A DNA stretch of 7,238 nt from Acidobacteriaceae bacterium (GTDB taxonomy: Bacteria > Acidobacteriota > Terriglobia > Terriglobales > SbA1). Shown here piece by piece: positions 1 to 6,469 of the stretch (within the stretch, counting starts at the first letter, position 1; every line of letters starts with the position of its first letter). The notes below the pieces were generated by a model. That model saw only the letters and a list, made by a program, of their open reading frames with translations. It did no database searches and was not told where the DNA came from. A program made the translations under genes and the position numbers. The stretch is from positions 1 through 7,238 of the forward strand of contig PLEA01000421.1 of NCBI GenBank assembly GCA_003136335.1. The letters are read 5' to 3'.

Positions 1-680
1 AGCCCGGCATGAGCCGCGACGATTTGCTCCACACAAATTACGGCATCATGAAAGCGGTTGTAGGCCAGGTGGTGAAGCATTCGCCGAATTGCATTCTCAT
101 CATCGTTTCCAATCCCCTGGATGCCATGGCGCAAGCCGCCTACAAGCTGAGCGGTTTTCCGCGCGAGCGTGTGATTGGCATGGCCGGAGTCCTCGACTCG
201 GCGCGCTTCCGCGCCTTCATCGCCGACGAACTAAAAGTCAGCGTAGAGAACGTGACCGCATTCGTCCTCGGCGGCCACGGCGACACCATGGTCCCCTTGC
301 CGCGCTATTCCACCGTCGCAGGCATCCCGATCACGGAGCTGATCGAAAAAACGAAGCTCGAAGCCCTGGTGCAGCGCACCCGCGACGGCGGCGCCGAAAT
401 CGTGAAATATCTCAAGACCGGCTCGGCCTACTACGCGCCCTCAGCCGCTGCCACGGAAATGGTCGAGGCGATCCTCAAAGACAAAAAGAAAATCCTCCCC
501 TGCGCCGCTTTCCTGCAAGGCGAATACGGCATCACCGGCCTCTACGTCGGCGTCCCGGTAAAGCTAGGCGCAAAAGGAATCGAGCAGATCATCGAAATCA
601 AACTGACGCCGGAAGAAAAAGCGGGGCTCGATAAGAGCGCGGCGGCGGTGAAGGAATTGGTGGGCGTAATCGGCGTATGA
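1..680 (+). CDS. mdh: Malate dehydrogenase, LDH-like family (5' end outside window)
   Basis: NAD-dependent malate dehydrogenase, which interconverts malate and oxaloacetate in the cytosolic TCA cycle. The frame is open through the left edge (codons start at base 3, reading PGMSRDDLL), so the ATG at 9 is an internal Met and the NAD-binding N-terminal part lies outside. About 225 residues of a family length near 310 are visible. Counting that internal Met as 1, the substrate-binding Arg of SRDDL is R3, SNPLD is at 34-38, the catalytic Asp and second substrate Arg of VLDSARFR are D63 and R66, and the catalytic His of GGHGDT is H90. The C-terminal block around [14 protein letters not shown] is intact. 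The residue that separates malate from lactate enzymes (position 102 in LDH numbering) lies just outside; the PGMSRDD context and overall sequence favour malate dehydrogenase. The TGA stop is at 678-680, followed by a short hairpin. Confidence 0.95.
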   Translation, partial: PGMSRDDLLHTNYGIMKAVVGQVVKHSPNCILIIVSNPLDAMAQAAYKLSGFPRERVIGMAGVLDSARFRAFIADELKVSVENVTAFVLGGHGDTMVPLPRYSTVAGIPITELIEKTKLEALVQRTRDGGAEIVKYLKTGSAYYAPSAAATEMVEAILKDKKKILPCAAFLQGEYGITGLYVGVPVKLGAKGIEQIIEIKLTPEEKAGLDKSAAAVKELVGVIGV

Positions 681-694
681 TTCGCATCATGTGG

Positions 695-714
695 GGCGGA
701 CACTCCTGTCCGCC
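695..714 (+). repeat. Short GC-rich hairpin downstream of mdh (possible terminator or dispersed repeat)
   Basis: GGCGGAC at 695-701 and GTCCGCC at 708-714 form a perfect 7-bp stem around a 6-base loop, 14 bases after the mdh stop. Only a three-T run follows at 718-720, so it is a weak intrinsic terminator at best. The motif resembles short intergenic palindromes I recall from acidobacterial genomes; that part is memory, not seen here. Confidence 0.5.
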
Positions 715-723
715 GCCTTTGAC

Positions 724-752
724 TTGACTCTGGTCAATGACCATAACATAAA
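724..752 (+). promoter_or_regulatory. Candidate promoter and autoregulatory operator of the antitoxin gene
   Basis: TTGACT (724-729) and CATAAA (747-752) are separated by 17 bases, fitting a sigma70-type promoter with a good -35 and a moderate -10. A perfect palindrome, TGGTCA-A-TGACCA, fills 731-743 between the two elements. Phd/YefM and VapB antitoxins usually repress their own promoter by binding such palindromes, so this is a natural operator candidate. The predicted start of transcription falls close to 759, the A of the antitoxin ATG, which matches the absence of a ribosome binding site. Function is inferred from position and symmetry only. Confidence 0.5.
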
Positions 753-758
753 CAACAA

Positions 759-998
759 ATGAAAGAAGTCCCGATTTCCGAGCTCAAAGCCGGCTGCTTC
801 CGCATCTTGGAGCAAGTGCGCAAGACGCAGAGGGCGATCCGCATCACTCGCTTTGGGAAGCCAACTGCCGAAATCGTGCCAACATCCCCGGCAAAGCGTC
901 CCCCAAACTGGTTGGGATGCATGGCAGGCACGGTGCACATTATTGGCGATATCGTCGGCCCGAGCGGCGATGAAAGCGATTGGGAAGCTGCGCGGTAA
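759..998 (+). CDS. Phd/YefM-family antitoxin, apparently without a toxin partner
   Basis: A 79-residue protein with the architecture of a type II antitoxin. Residues 1-42 (starting MKEVPISELKAG, with RITRFGKPTAEIVP near 28-41) match the DNA-binding fold of the Phd/YefM family: 'IS-xx-KA' at the start, then 'I.ITR.GKP.A.IVP'. Residues 50-79 carry the toxin-binding tail seen in many VapC-associated members (NWLGCMAGT, IIGDIVGP, then the acidic DESDWEAAR ending). The ATG at 759 is favoured because the domain begins exactly there. No Shine-Dalgarno sequence precedes it, and translation is probably leaderless. In a normal module a PIN-domain toxin would start within a few bases of the stop. Here an ATG overlaps the stop (TAATG, 996-1000), but its 60-codon frame has no PIN acidic residues or recognisable motif. 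It is therefore a solitary antitoxin, either a remnant or an independent repressor. Confidence 0.82.
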   Translation: MKEVPISELKAGCFRILEQVRKTQRAIRITRFGKPTAEIVPTSPAKRPPNWLGCMAGTVHIIGDIVGPSGDESDWEAAR

Positions 999-1413
999 TG
1001 TATACACCGCCCCGATTGTCACCTTCAGCAGAACGTCTTTGTTCGGGTCGGTCGTTGCGGCCACGCGGAATGGCGGTGGACCGTCTGCCGCCGCGAGACC
1101 GCCATCCCGGTTTTCCACAGCCCTTACGCAAACTATGTGACGAACAACCTTTACTGAGGAAAACGGAACGCGCAAATTAGGAGCATGCGCGAAAGCTCTC
1201 CCAACAACGGCAGTCGCAGTCGCCCGCCCCGCTACTCACAGTTTGAAGCTAAGTCATTGTTCACCAATATTTTACGTCTAAGTCCTTGCGGCTCAAGATT
1301 TCGCCCCATATTCCCTGCATATCCAAAGCCCGCAAGCACATGAATTCAAAGATTTTAGGCGCAGGACGGAAGAAATAAAATATGGATATCCCGCCGGCCT
1401 GAGCAGCAGCGCC
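999..1413. other. Gene-free stretch between the antitoxin and cyclophilin genes
   Basis: These 415 bases lie between two inward-facing genes and hold no convincing coding region on either strand. The plus-strand place where a toxin should sit gives no PIN-like sequence in any frame. On the minus strand a short piece around 1018-1046 reads DPNKDVLLKVTI, resembling the C-terminus of the adjacent cyclophilin (RPNKDIVVKKVTI), which may hint at a decayed copy. A 52-codon frame at 1185-1343 has AGGAG only one base from its ATG and is not credible. Bases from about 1250 to 1380 are more AT-rich. I see no clear terminator hairpin with a T run after the cyclophilin stop at 1414. Confidence 0.6.
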
Positions 1414-1941
<528 letters not shown>

Positions 1942-1989
1942 GAATTTCCTTTCGAAAATCAGTCGTTAGTATTATGAAGTACACATTCT

Positions 1990-2088
1990 TGTCATCTCGA
2001 GCGAAGCGAGGGATCTAGGTTCTTGCTCGCACTGCCGGTGCTGCCGCCACGGCAAACACCCAGATCTCTCGCTTCGCTCGGGATGACA
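1990..2088. mobile_element. 99-bp MITE-like palindromic element with 5-bp flanking direct repeats
   Basis: Two 30-base arms (1990-2019 and 2059-2088) are inverted copies differing at three positions. Two of those are G-U compatible in RNA; the third is an A-C mismatch. The ends read TGTCAT and ATGACA. The 39-base centre has a smaller stem, TGCCG (2033-2037) with CGGCA (2050-2054). ATTCT occurs immediately outside both ends (1985-1989 and 2089-2093), as expected for a target-site duplication. The arms contain the GAGCGAAGCGAGGGATC core that I recall as a widespread intergenic repeat in acidobacteria and other phyla. It encodes nothing and would need a transposase in trans. It lies between two same-strand cyclophilin genes, so in a joint transcript it would fold as a strong hairpin that could attenuate or stabilise the message. 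Confidence 0.75.
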
Positions 2089-2091
2089 ATT

Positions 2092-2850
2092 CTAATTCGG
2101 TGTCGCCGGCGTCTTTGGCGCCGTCGCCGCAGGTTTCTTCGTCGTGGTTCCGGCTCCGGGTTTCGGAGCGTTCCCCGTACTGCGCACAATGCTGATGTGA
2201 ATAATCTTCACCGGTCGAAACGGCTTGTCGGTCGAGGGATCGGTGGCCATGTGCGCGATCTGCTTCACCAACGCTATCGTCGGTTCATCGCACTGCCCGA
2301 AGATCGTATATCCGCCATTCAGATGCGGCGTAGCCACTTCAGTGATGAAAAATTGCGAGCCGTTGGTGTTGGGTCCGGAGTTGGCGTAGGCCAGCCGGCC
2401 CGGCTGGTCAAACAGCAGATCCGCGGAGACCTCGTTTTTGAACTTGTATCCCGGATCACCCGTGCCGTTGCCCGCAGGGTCGCCACCCTGGATCATGAAG
2501 CCCGGAATCACGCGATGAAAGATAGTTCCGTCGTAGAGCGGCACGCCGTGCTTGTTGGCGCCGCTCACTGGATTCTTCCAGTCTTTGGTCCCGCTTGCGA
2601 GGCCAATAAAGTTCTCCACGCCAAGCGGCGCCTTGTCAGGAAAGAGCGTGCAAGTCATCTTGCCCGCGGTGGTATTGATGACGGCGGTCGGCTTGGTCGC
2701 CGCATGAACGCCGGGCTTGGCTACGCTGTGTACTTGGCCAGCGGTTCCGGGCTTGGCTGCGGCCGTGCCTTGCGTGGTCGAACTGGACTGCGCGAAAGCG
2801 GCCGAAGCCGCCATTATCAGTACGAATAAATTCGCGAATAGCTTACGCAT
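2092..2850 (-). CDS. Exported cyclophilin-type peptidyl-prolyl cis-trans isomerase
   Basis: A 252-residue prolyl isomerase predicted to act outside the cytoplasm. Residues 1-20 form a signal peptide (MRKLFANLFVLIMAASAAFA, cleavage likely before Q21). Residues 21-54 are a Ser/Thr/Ala/Pro/Lys linker, 55-223 the cyclophilin domain, and 224-252 a Pro/Lys/Thr/Ala-rich tail. Active-site sequence FHRVIPGFMIQGGDP is at 111-125 (R113, F118, M119, Q121) and NTNGSQFFIT at 161-170. The Trp and His found in its neighbour are H176 and Y181 here (HLNGGYTIFG), so cyclosporin binding should be weak, while the catalytic Arg is kept. The start at 2848-2850 is chosen because AAGGAG (2856-2861) lies five to six bases upstream and the signal peptide begins there; the longer frame to 2949 lacks both. 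The TAG stop abuts the repeat element at 1990-2088. Confidence 0.94.
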   Translation of the reverse strand: MRKLFANLFVLIMAASAAFAQSSSTTQGTAAAKPGTAGQVHSVAKPGVHAATKPTAVINTTAGKMTCTLFPDKAPLGVENFIGLASGTKDWKNPVSGANKHGVPLYDGTIFHRVIPGFMIQGGDPAGNGTGDPGYKFKNEVSADLLFDQPGRLAYANSGPNTNGSQFFITEVATPHLNGGYTIFGQCDEPTIALVKQIAHMATDPSTDKPFRPVKIIHISIVRSTGNAPKPGAGTTTKKPAATAPKTPATPN

Positions 2851-2891
2851 GAATGCTCCTTGCAACTTGGAGATGTCACTGTTGGAATTTG

Positions 2892-2903
2892 TGCAACGTT
2901 GCA
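2892..2903. promoter_or_regulatory. Perfect 12-bp palindrome upstream of the exported cyclophilin gene
   Basis: TGCAACGTTGCA is fully self-complementary and lies 42 bases before the cyclophilin ATG. On the minus strand it directly follows a -10-like TACAAT (2903-2908), so it would cover the transcription start, a classic repressor position. The matching -35 region is poor. No regulator is assigned. Confidence 0.35.
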
Positions 2904-2966
2904 TTGTACGACAGCGGCGGCCATCATTTCCTGTCGACGAGTTGAACAAAATCCCACCGAGTCAGC

Positions 2967-4235
2967 CTATTTTGAGGCAGTCGCTGCCCTCATTTCGCGG
3001 CTTACTCGTTCGACTTGGCCGAAGACGCGAAGCAGATTGCCACCAAGAATCTTGTGGATGTCGGTCGCGTTGTACCCGCGATCAAGCAGTGCCTGCGTAA
3101 TCTTCGGCAGATCAGCCGCCGAGTCGATGCCCTGCGGCGTGGCGCCGCTCACCCCGTCAAAGTCGGAGCCCAGGCCTACATGATCAATCCCCGCAACCTT
3201 AGCGATGTGATCGATGTGGTCGATCAGCGACTTCAGCGGCGGACGCGGGATTTTCGCCATCCACTCGCGCTCAATGCGGTCGACGTCGACGTAGCTGACA
3301 GGCTTGCCTGCAGCTTTCAGTTCATCGGTATATTTCTGCATGGCGGCAGCCTGATCTTTTGCCTGAGCCTCCATCGCGTTGCGGAAGTCCGCGTCGTCAA
3401 AGCCGCTGTAGAAGTTGACCTGCACCACTCCGCCATTCTTGGTGACAGCGCGCAGCATATCGTCAGTCATGTTGCGCGGAGCATCGACCAGCGCGCGCGC
3501 CGATGAGTGCGACGCGATCACCGGAGCTTTGGTCGTCGCGATGGTATCCCAGAACGTCTTGTCGGCCACGTGCGAGATGTCGACCGTCATGCCCAGGCGA
3601 TTCATCTCCATCACGACTTCCTTGCCGAAGTCGGTGAGGCCGTTGTGGTGCTGCACCTTGGCGTCGTCAATATCGCCGGAGGAGTCCGCCCACTCGTTGG
3701 TGTTCGACCAGGAAAGCGTCATGTAACGCACGCCAAGCCGGTAGTAGTCGCGCAGCAGGTGCATGTCATTTTCAATCGAGTGCCCGCCCTCAATTCCCAT
3801 GAGCGCGGCAAGCTTGTGCTCACGGTGCGCGCGTTCAATATCGGCCACTGAGAACGCCATCATCATGCGGTCGGGATGGCGCGCAGCTTGCTCGTAGACC
3901 GAATCGATCAAATCGAAGGTGTGGCGGGCGAAATGGCCCTGGTTGGTCTCCGGTTCCACCCAGATGGAAAAGAATTCCGCGCCGAGGTTTCCGCGGCGGG
4001 CCTTGTCGAGGCTGATGTGGCCGATGTCGTTGGGATCGGTCGAGCCGATATCGAAGCCTTCGTCAAGAAACCGCTGCGGCGTATCGGCGTGCGTGTCAAT
4101 GATGAGGGCGGAGTCGTGAATTTGCCGTGCCCGGGTGCTGACAATCATGTCGGGTCCAGCCGACGCCTTTTCCGGAGCTTGGGCCGCGGCGAGAGTGGAG
4201 ATCAGCACGAGAACGAAAATCAGCCTGTCTGTCAT
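2967..4235 (-). CDS. Exported membrane dipeptidase (peptidase family M19)
   Basis: A zinc dipeptidase of the renal/membrane dipeptidase family, cleaving dipeptides (family members also accept D-residues at the second position) in the periplasm or at the outer surface. The 422-residue product starts with a signal peptide (about 1-20, MTDRLIFVLVLISTLAAAQA). All expected active-site residues are present: H49 and D51 in DTHAD, bridging E149 in GIEGGHS, H222 in DISHV, H243 in SHSSAR, R254 in PRNMTDD and D358 in GSDFDG. The family C-terminal motif GGNLLRVF is at 398-405. Residues about 281-332 form a charged, Ala/Lys-rich insert before the LIDHIDHI helix, as in many bacterial members. The ATG at 4233-4235 is chosen because the signal peptide begins there; the Shine-Dalgarno is weak (GGTGGG about 8 bases upstream). 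A frame extending to 4415 uses a TTG start and adds non-signal sequence. The next gene downstream is the exported cyclophilin, 116 bases away. Confidence 0.95.
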   Translation of the reverse strand: MTDRLIFVLVLISTLAAAQAPEKASAGPDMIVSTRARQIHDSALIIDTHADTPQRFLDEGFDIGSTDPNDIGHISLDKARRGNLGAEFFSIWVEPETNQGHFARHTFDLIDSVYEQAARHPDRMMMAFSVADIERAHREHKLAALMGIEGGHSIENDMHLLRDYYRLGVRYMTLSWSNTNEWADSSGDIDDAKVQHHNGLTDFGKEVVMEMNRLGMTVDISHVADKTFWDTIATTKAPVIASHSSARALVDAPRNMTDDMLRAVTKNGGVVQVNFYSGFDDADFRNAMEAQAKDQAAAMQKYTDELKAAGKPVSYVDVDRIEREWMAKIPRPPLKSLIDHIDHIAKVAGIDHVGLGSDFDGVSGATPQGIDSAADLPKITQALLDRGYNATDIHKILGGNLLRVFGQVERVSREMRAATASK

Positions 4236-4278
4236 AGTTGTAACCCACCGACGTAAGAACGATGCGGGCAGGTTTCCG

Positions 4279-4284
4279 ATTGTA
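4279..4284 (-). promoter_or_regulatory. Candidate -10 element for the dipeptidase gene
   Basis: On the minus strand this reads TACAAT within CTATACAATC, five of six matches to the -10 consensus. It lies about 44 bases upstream of the dipeptidase ATG, implying a leader of roughly 35-40 bases. No good -35 stands 16-18 bases upstream (TTGTCG is only 14 away), so support is weak. Confidence 0.25.
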
Positions 4285-4368
4285 TAGGCAGAGCCATTCG
4301 ACAACCAAACCGCCCTCTTAGAAGTACCAGTAAAGCATGGGCGCGCCGAAAACAACGGGTCGGAGAAT

Positions 4369-4890
4369 TCAAATTGCACGTAGAGCCGCGAGTGCCTGCT
4401 GCATACAAATCTCAAACGGTTGTTCAGTGTCGATCACGCTCTTGGCATGGATAATCGCTTCGAAGCGCGATTTCACTTCGAGGTAAAGCTGGTAGTCGCG
4501 ATTTCCCGCGGGATGCTCGCGGGTTTCCGCGTCAGCCGTAAGTCTGCGCCTGGCGGTCTCATCCGAGCAAACACATTCGAGAATCCGCCACGGCTGATGC
4601 AGGGAAGCGGCCGCGGCCAGCACGTTTTCAATTTGATAGCGCCGCGAGAACGGGCGCCCGTCGAGAAAAATCGCGCGCGCCGAATTACGAGACAAAAGAT
4701 CTTCCGCCGTTTCGAGCATGAGATGCAGGCAGAAATCGTCCTGCCGCGGCGAGTATTCGACCTCGTCAGCGAGAAAAATGGCGTGGCGAATTTCGTCCTT
4801 GCTCAAGACGCGCCCGGATGTGCGCACGGCCAGTTCGCGGGCGAGCGTGCTCTTGCCAGTTCCGGGAAGTCCGGCCATCAGGACGATCAT
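4369..4890 (-). CDS. Small P-loop kinase-like ATPase (AAA_33/zeta-like family)
   Basis: A 173-residue soluble nucleotide-binding protein, probably transferring phosphate from ATP to an unknown small molecule. Walker A is GLPGTGKST at 7-15 (K13, S14). SKDEIR at 30-35 matches the position where this family binds its substrate through an Asp. IFLDGRPFSRR at 74-84 is the Walker B-like strand with D77. RRR at 114-116 fits the lid arginines, and SVIDT at 151-155 fits the final strand. The length suits a single kinase domain with no fused partner. The same fold occurs in gluconate kinase, chloramphenicol phosphotransferase and zeta toxins; nothing here selects a substrate. The ATG at 4888-4890 has no Shine-Dalgarno; the Met at residue 5 is an alternative, leaving Walker A intact. 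It is probably read with the flanking minus-strand genes or from its own promoter within the 4891-5028 gap. Confidence 0.85.
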   Translation of the reverse strand: MIVLMAGLPGTGKSTLARELAVRTSGRVLSKDEIRHAIFLADEVEYSPRQDDFCLHLMLETAEDLLSRNSARAIFLDGRPFSRRYQIENVLAAAASLHQPWRILECVCSDETARRRLTADAETREHPAGNRDYQLYLEVKSRFEAIIHAKSVIDTEQPFEICMQQALAALRAI

Positions 4891-4934
4891 AAGAAAAGAA
4901 TCGTAACGGATTTACTGCGGAGGGGTTTGAAAAA

Positions 4935-5021
4935 CAGGTTTCAAAGTTGCAGAGTTTCAAGGTTTCAAAGTCTTGACGAGATCGCCTTGAAACCTTGAAA
5001 CTTTCGAAACCTTGAAACCTG
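4935..5021. repeat. Long imperfect inverted repeat made of TTTCAAGG/CCTTGAAA units
   Basis: The arms 4935-4970 and 4985-5021 pair around a 14-base loop (4971-4984). The inner 17 bases pair with one mismatch, a middle 8/9 bases pair poorly, and the outer 11 bases pair with one mismatch. Each arm itself holds tandem copies of the unit (TTTCAA around 4940, 4955 and 4963; TTGAAA around 4987, 4995 and 5012). It fills the gap between the DUF5715-like gene's stop at 5029 and the kinase start at 4890, so its transcript would form a stable hairpin. It could be a terminator, an mRNA-stabilising structure or a dispersed repeat. No T run follows on the minus strand, which argues against a textbook intrinsic terminator. 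Confidence 0.7.
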
Positions 5022-5028
5022 GGCTGTC

Positions 5029-5781
5029 CTACTTGGTGCCGGCGCCGAGCGCAATCTGTGTCTCGGGCCTTTCGCGGTCAGGATGCTCGACGGGAACGAT
5101 ATCTTGAGTCTCGCGCCACTCCGAGTAGTGACCGCTCACCATGATATGGAAGACCCACTGGTGGCGCTCTTCTTCCGGTTCTACCAGGCCGAGCGCCTTC
5201 ATGTAAAAGAGGTAGTGCTCCATCCAGCGAATCTGATCTTTGCTCATGCCGCGACGTTGCAGGTCGACCGTCACGCCGGCGAGATGCGAAGAGGCGGTGT
5301 CGCCGTCGGCGGGCGCGGCATTGCGGTTGTGGCGTCGAAGCTTTTTCTGAATCTTGACTGTGCGCACCGCCGAGTTTACCTGAATCTGCTGATGGAAGCG
5401 GTTGTAATAAGCCTGGCTCAGGTCATCGACAAAATCCCGTGTCCACTGGCGGCAGTAGCGCCGCGACGGATCAAGCCGGGGATCGAAGCGCAGCATCTCA
5501 CCGGGAAGAATCTCCAGCAGGGAACCGTCCGCCTTCAGCGCTTCAAGTTCAGTTTCATCCTCAATGCGCGGCAGGTCCAGGCGGTCAATCTCAGCGTTCT
5601 GGATCAAAAGCGATTCGTGCGACGGCCGGAACATCGGATTCCAGCGCAGCCACCGGAAGTGCCTGCGGGGATGGTGCTGCGGGATCGCGTGATGTATGGC
5701 AAAAGCAGTGCCAGACAGGCCGCCACACACCAGAGCCAGTAAGAAGGCAGCCGCGAATTGAAGTCTGACGGTGCGTCTCAC
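5029..5781 (-). CDS. Exported M15-like putative peptidase (DUF5715-like)
   Basis: From the GTG start chosen here the product has 250 residues. It begins with VRRTVRLQ, then a hydrophobic stretch ending GTAFA, fitting a signal peptide (or membrane anchor) of about 28 residues. The C-terminal half has the zinc-ligand pattern of M15 D,D-carboxypeptidases: SSHLAGVTVDL with His 166 and Asp 173, and a late His 212 in WVFHIMV. The preceding VNSAVRTVKIQKKL (135-148) fits the 'S..R....Q..L' strand and helix of that fold. This suggests cleavage of peptidoglycan stem peptides, but no activity can be assigned; the proteins I recall with this layout are filed under DUF5715. A TTG at 5859 would add 26 Arg-rich residues. 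The GTG at 5779-5781 is preferred for its signal peptide, a GGA about 8 bases upstream, and a TTGACA inside the extension. Confidence 0.8.
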   Translation of the reverse strand: MRRTVRLQFAAAFLLALVCGGLSGTAFAIHHAIPQHHPRRHFRWLRWNPMFRPSHESLLIQNAEIDRLDLPRIEDETELEALKADGSLLEILPGEMLRFDPRLDPSRRYCRQWTRDFVDDLSQAYYNRFHQQIQVNSAVRTVKIQKKLRRHNRNAAPADGDTASSHLAGVTVDLQRRGMSKDQIRWMEHYLFYMKALGLVEPEEERHQWVFHIMVSGHYSEWRETQDIVPVEHPDRERPETQIALGAGTK

Positions 5782-6145
5782 GAAATGGTTCCAACGTTCT
5801 CGCGAAGCTCTTACGGTGCGAGTAGCGGTTATTCTAAGCCATGCTGTCAAGTGGTCCAATCCGATACTGCCGCCACGCCATTACGTGCGTACTCAGCAGC
5901 TCGTCCCACGCGGTTACTGCTAGCTTGGTTACTGTCGGTTACCGGCAGTCGCGAGAGGACATGCTGCCCTTTCTATTGGCAAATAACGGACCATTTCCGA
6001 GGGGACCTAAGGGCTAGCTTATGTGCCCGGCTAGCCGCTACTTGGCGGGATTAAGATGATACTTAGACGAGTCTGGTTGTGTCCGTTTAGAGCAATGTGA
6101 CAAAAATCAGCACTGCAAAGGGCCAACCAGCACTTCGGTTTGCGA
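5782..6145. other. Gene-free stretch between the M15-like and EthD-like genes
   Basis: No convincing coding sequence in 364 bases. GGTTACTG occurs at 5912-5919 and 5927-5934, with a partial third copy GGTTAC at 5937-5942. ACTGTCGG (5931-5938) and CCGGCAGT (5942-5949) can fold into a stem with a three-base loop. GGCTAGC (6012-6018) and GCTAGCC (6030-6036) form a second 7-bp stem that could mark the 3' end of the EthD-like transcript, although no T run follows. No tRNA or known riboswitch shape was seen. Confidence 0.55.
5845..5850 (-). promoter_or_regulatory. Consensus -35 hexamer upstream of the M15-like gene
   Basis: The minus strand reads a perfect TTGACA here. The best -10 at 17-18 bases (CGCTAC/GCTACT) is poor, so this is only a candidate. 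If used, transcription would begin near 5815, leaving a leader of about 30 bases to the GTG at 5781 and excluding the TTG at 5859 as a start. Confidence 0.3.
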
Positions 6146-6469
6146 CTATCTAGAAATCAGAACTTCGTTAACCTGGATAACCGGTTGAATGTCGGTATAG
6201 TTTGGCACGTCGCCTTGGAGCTTCGCAGCGTGAGGCATAAAAGCCGCCATGAAGTCCTCGACCGAATCAAACAGAAAGTGACACATGGCGAGGAATGCCA
6301 CATCTGTTCCTGGCTCCCCGCCGCTTAGTCCACGCTCAACAGAAACGCCCTTGAAGCCAGAGTGGGCGCTCAAAAGGCCAATCGAGAGCGGCATATGCTT
6401 TTCAACGTAATAACGCATATCGAACTGCGAGCCCCTGGTGTTCGGATATAGGATGCTGATCTTTACCAT
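6146..6469 (-). CDS. EthD-domain-like small protein
   Basis: A 107-residue single-domain protein of the ferredoxin-like alpha+beta barrel type. MVKISILYPNTRG at 1-13 forms the first strand. FDMRYYVEKHMPL at 16-28 is the family signature (F-D-x-x-Y-Y-x-x-x-H-x-P-L). AFLAMCHFLFDSVEDFMAAFM at 58-78 is a strand followed by a helix, and residues near 95-105 form the last strand. EthD relatives were named from an ethyl tert-butyl ether degradation cluster; most are small dimeric proteins of unknown role and some are tied to oxidation of aromatics. The ATG at 6467-6469 is chosen because GGAG (6475-6478) lies five bases upstream and the domain begins there; a longer frame to 6544 adds unrelated residues. 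It follows sdhB on the same strand after 112 bases, so co-transcription is possible, but I see no functional tie. Confidence 0.82.
   Translation of the reverse strand: MVKISILYPNTRGSQFDMRYYVEKHMPLSIGLLSAHSGFKGVSVERGLSGGEPGTDVAFLAMCHFLFDSVEDFMAAFMPHAAKLQGDVPNYTDIQPVIQVNEVLISR

Noticed and set aside
9..680. ATG at position 9 as the true start of malate dehydrogenase
   Set aside because: The frame stays open to the window edge with the family-typical PG before the Met, and the NAD-binding region would be missing.
687..1175. 162-codon minus-strand open frame opposite the antitoxin gene
   Set aside because: It runs antisense to a well-supported antitoxin, shows no family motif across its length and has no ribosome binding site. 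Only a 12-residue patch is notable and is reported separately.
998..1180. Plus-strand frame whose ATG overlaps the antitoxin stop, as a possible toxin
   Set aside because: The 60-residue Arg/Pro-rich product lacks the PIN-domain acidic residues and any RelE- or Doc-like motif.
1185..1343. 52-codon plus-strand frame starting MRESSPNNGS
   Set aside because: The AGGAG is only one base from the ATG, the composition is low in hydrophobic residues and no family is recognisable.
1385..1413. Rho-independent terminator after the cytosolic cyclophilin gene
   Set aside because: GCCGGC and GGATATCC are self-complementary but too short to make a proper stem, and the nearby T-rich bases are interrupted.
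1990..2088. CRISPR repeat or phage attachment site
   Set aside because: There are only two arms, in inverted orientation, with no spacer array, cas gene or integrase; the MITE-like reading fits better.
2023..2829. 268-codon plus-strand open frame
   Set aside because: It lies opposite the exported cyclophilin, starts inside the palindromic repeat and is Arg-rich, typical of an antisense shadow in GC-rich DNA.
4420..4998. 192-codon plus-strand open frame opposite the kinase
   Set aside because: The minus strand carries an unmistakable Walker A kinase; the plus-strand translation has no motif.
5758..6054. 98-codon plus-strand frame across the gap beside the M15-like gene
   Set aside because: No homology signature or ribosome binding site, and it overlaps the N-terminus of the better-supported minus-strand gene.
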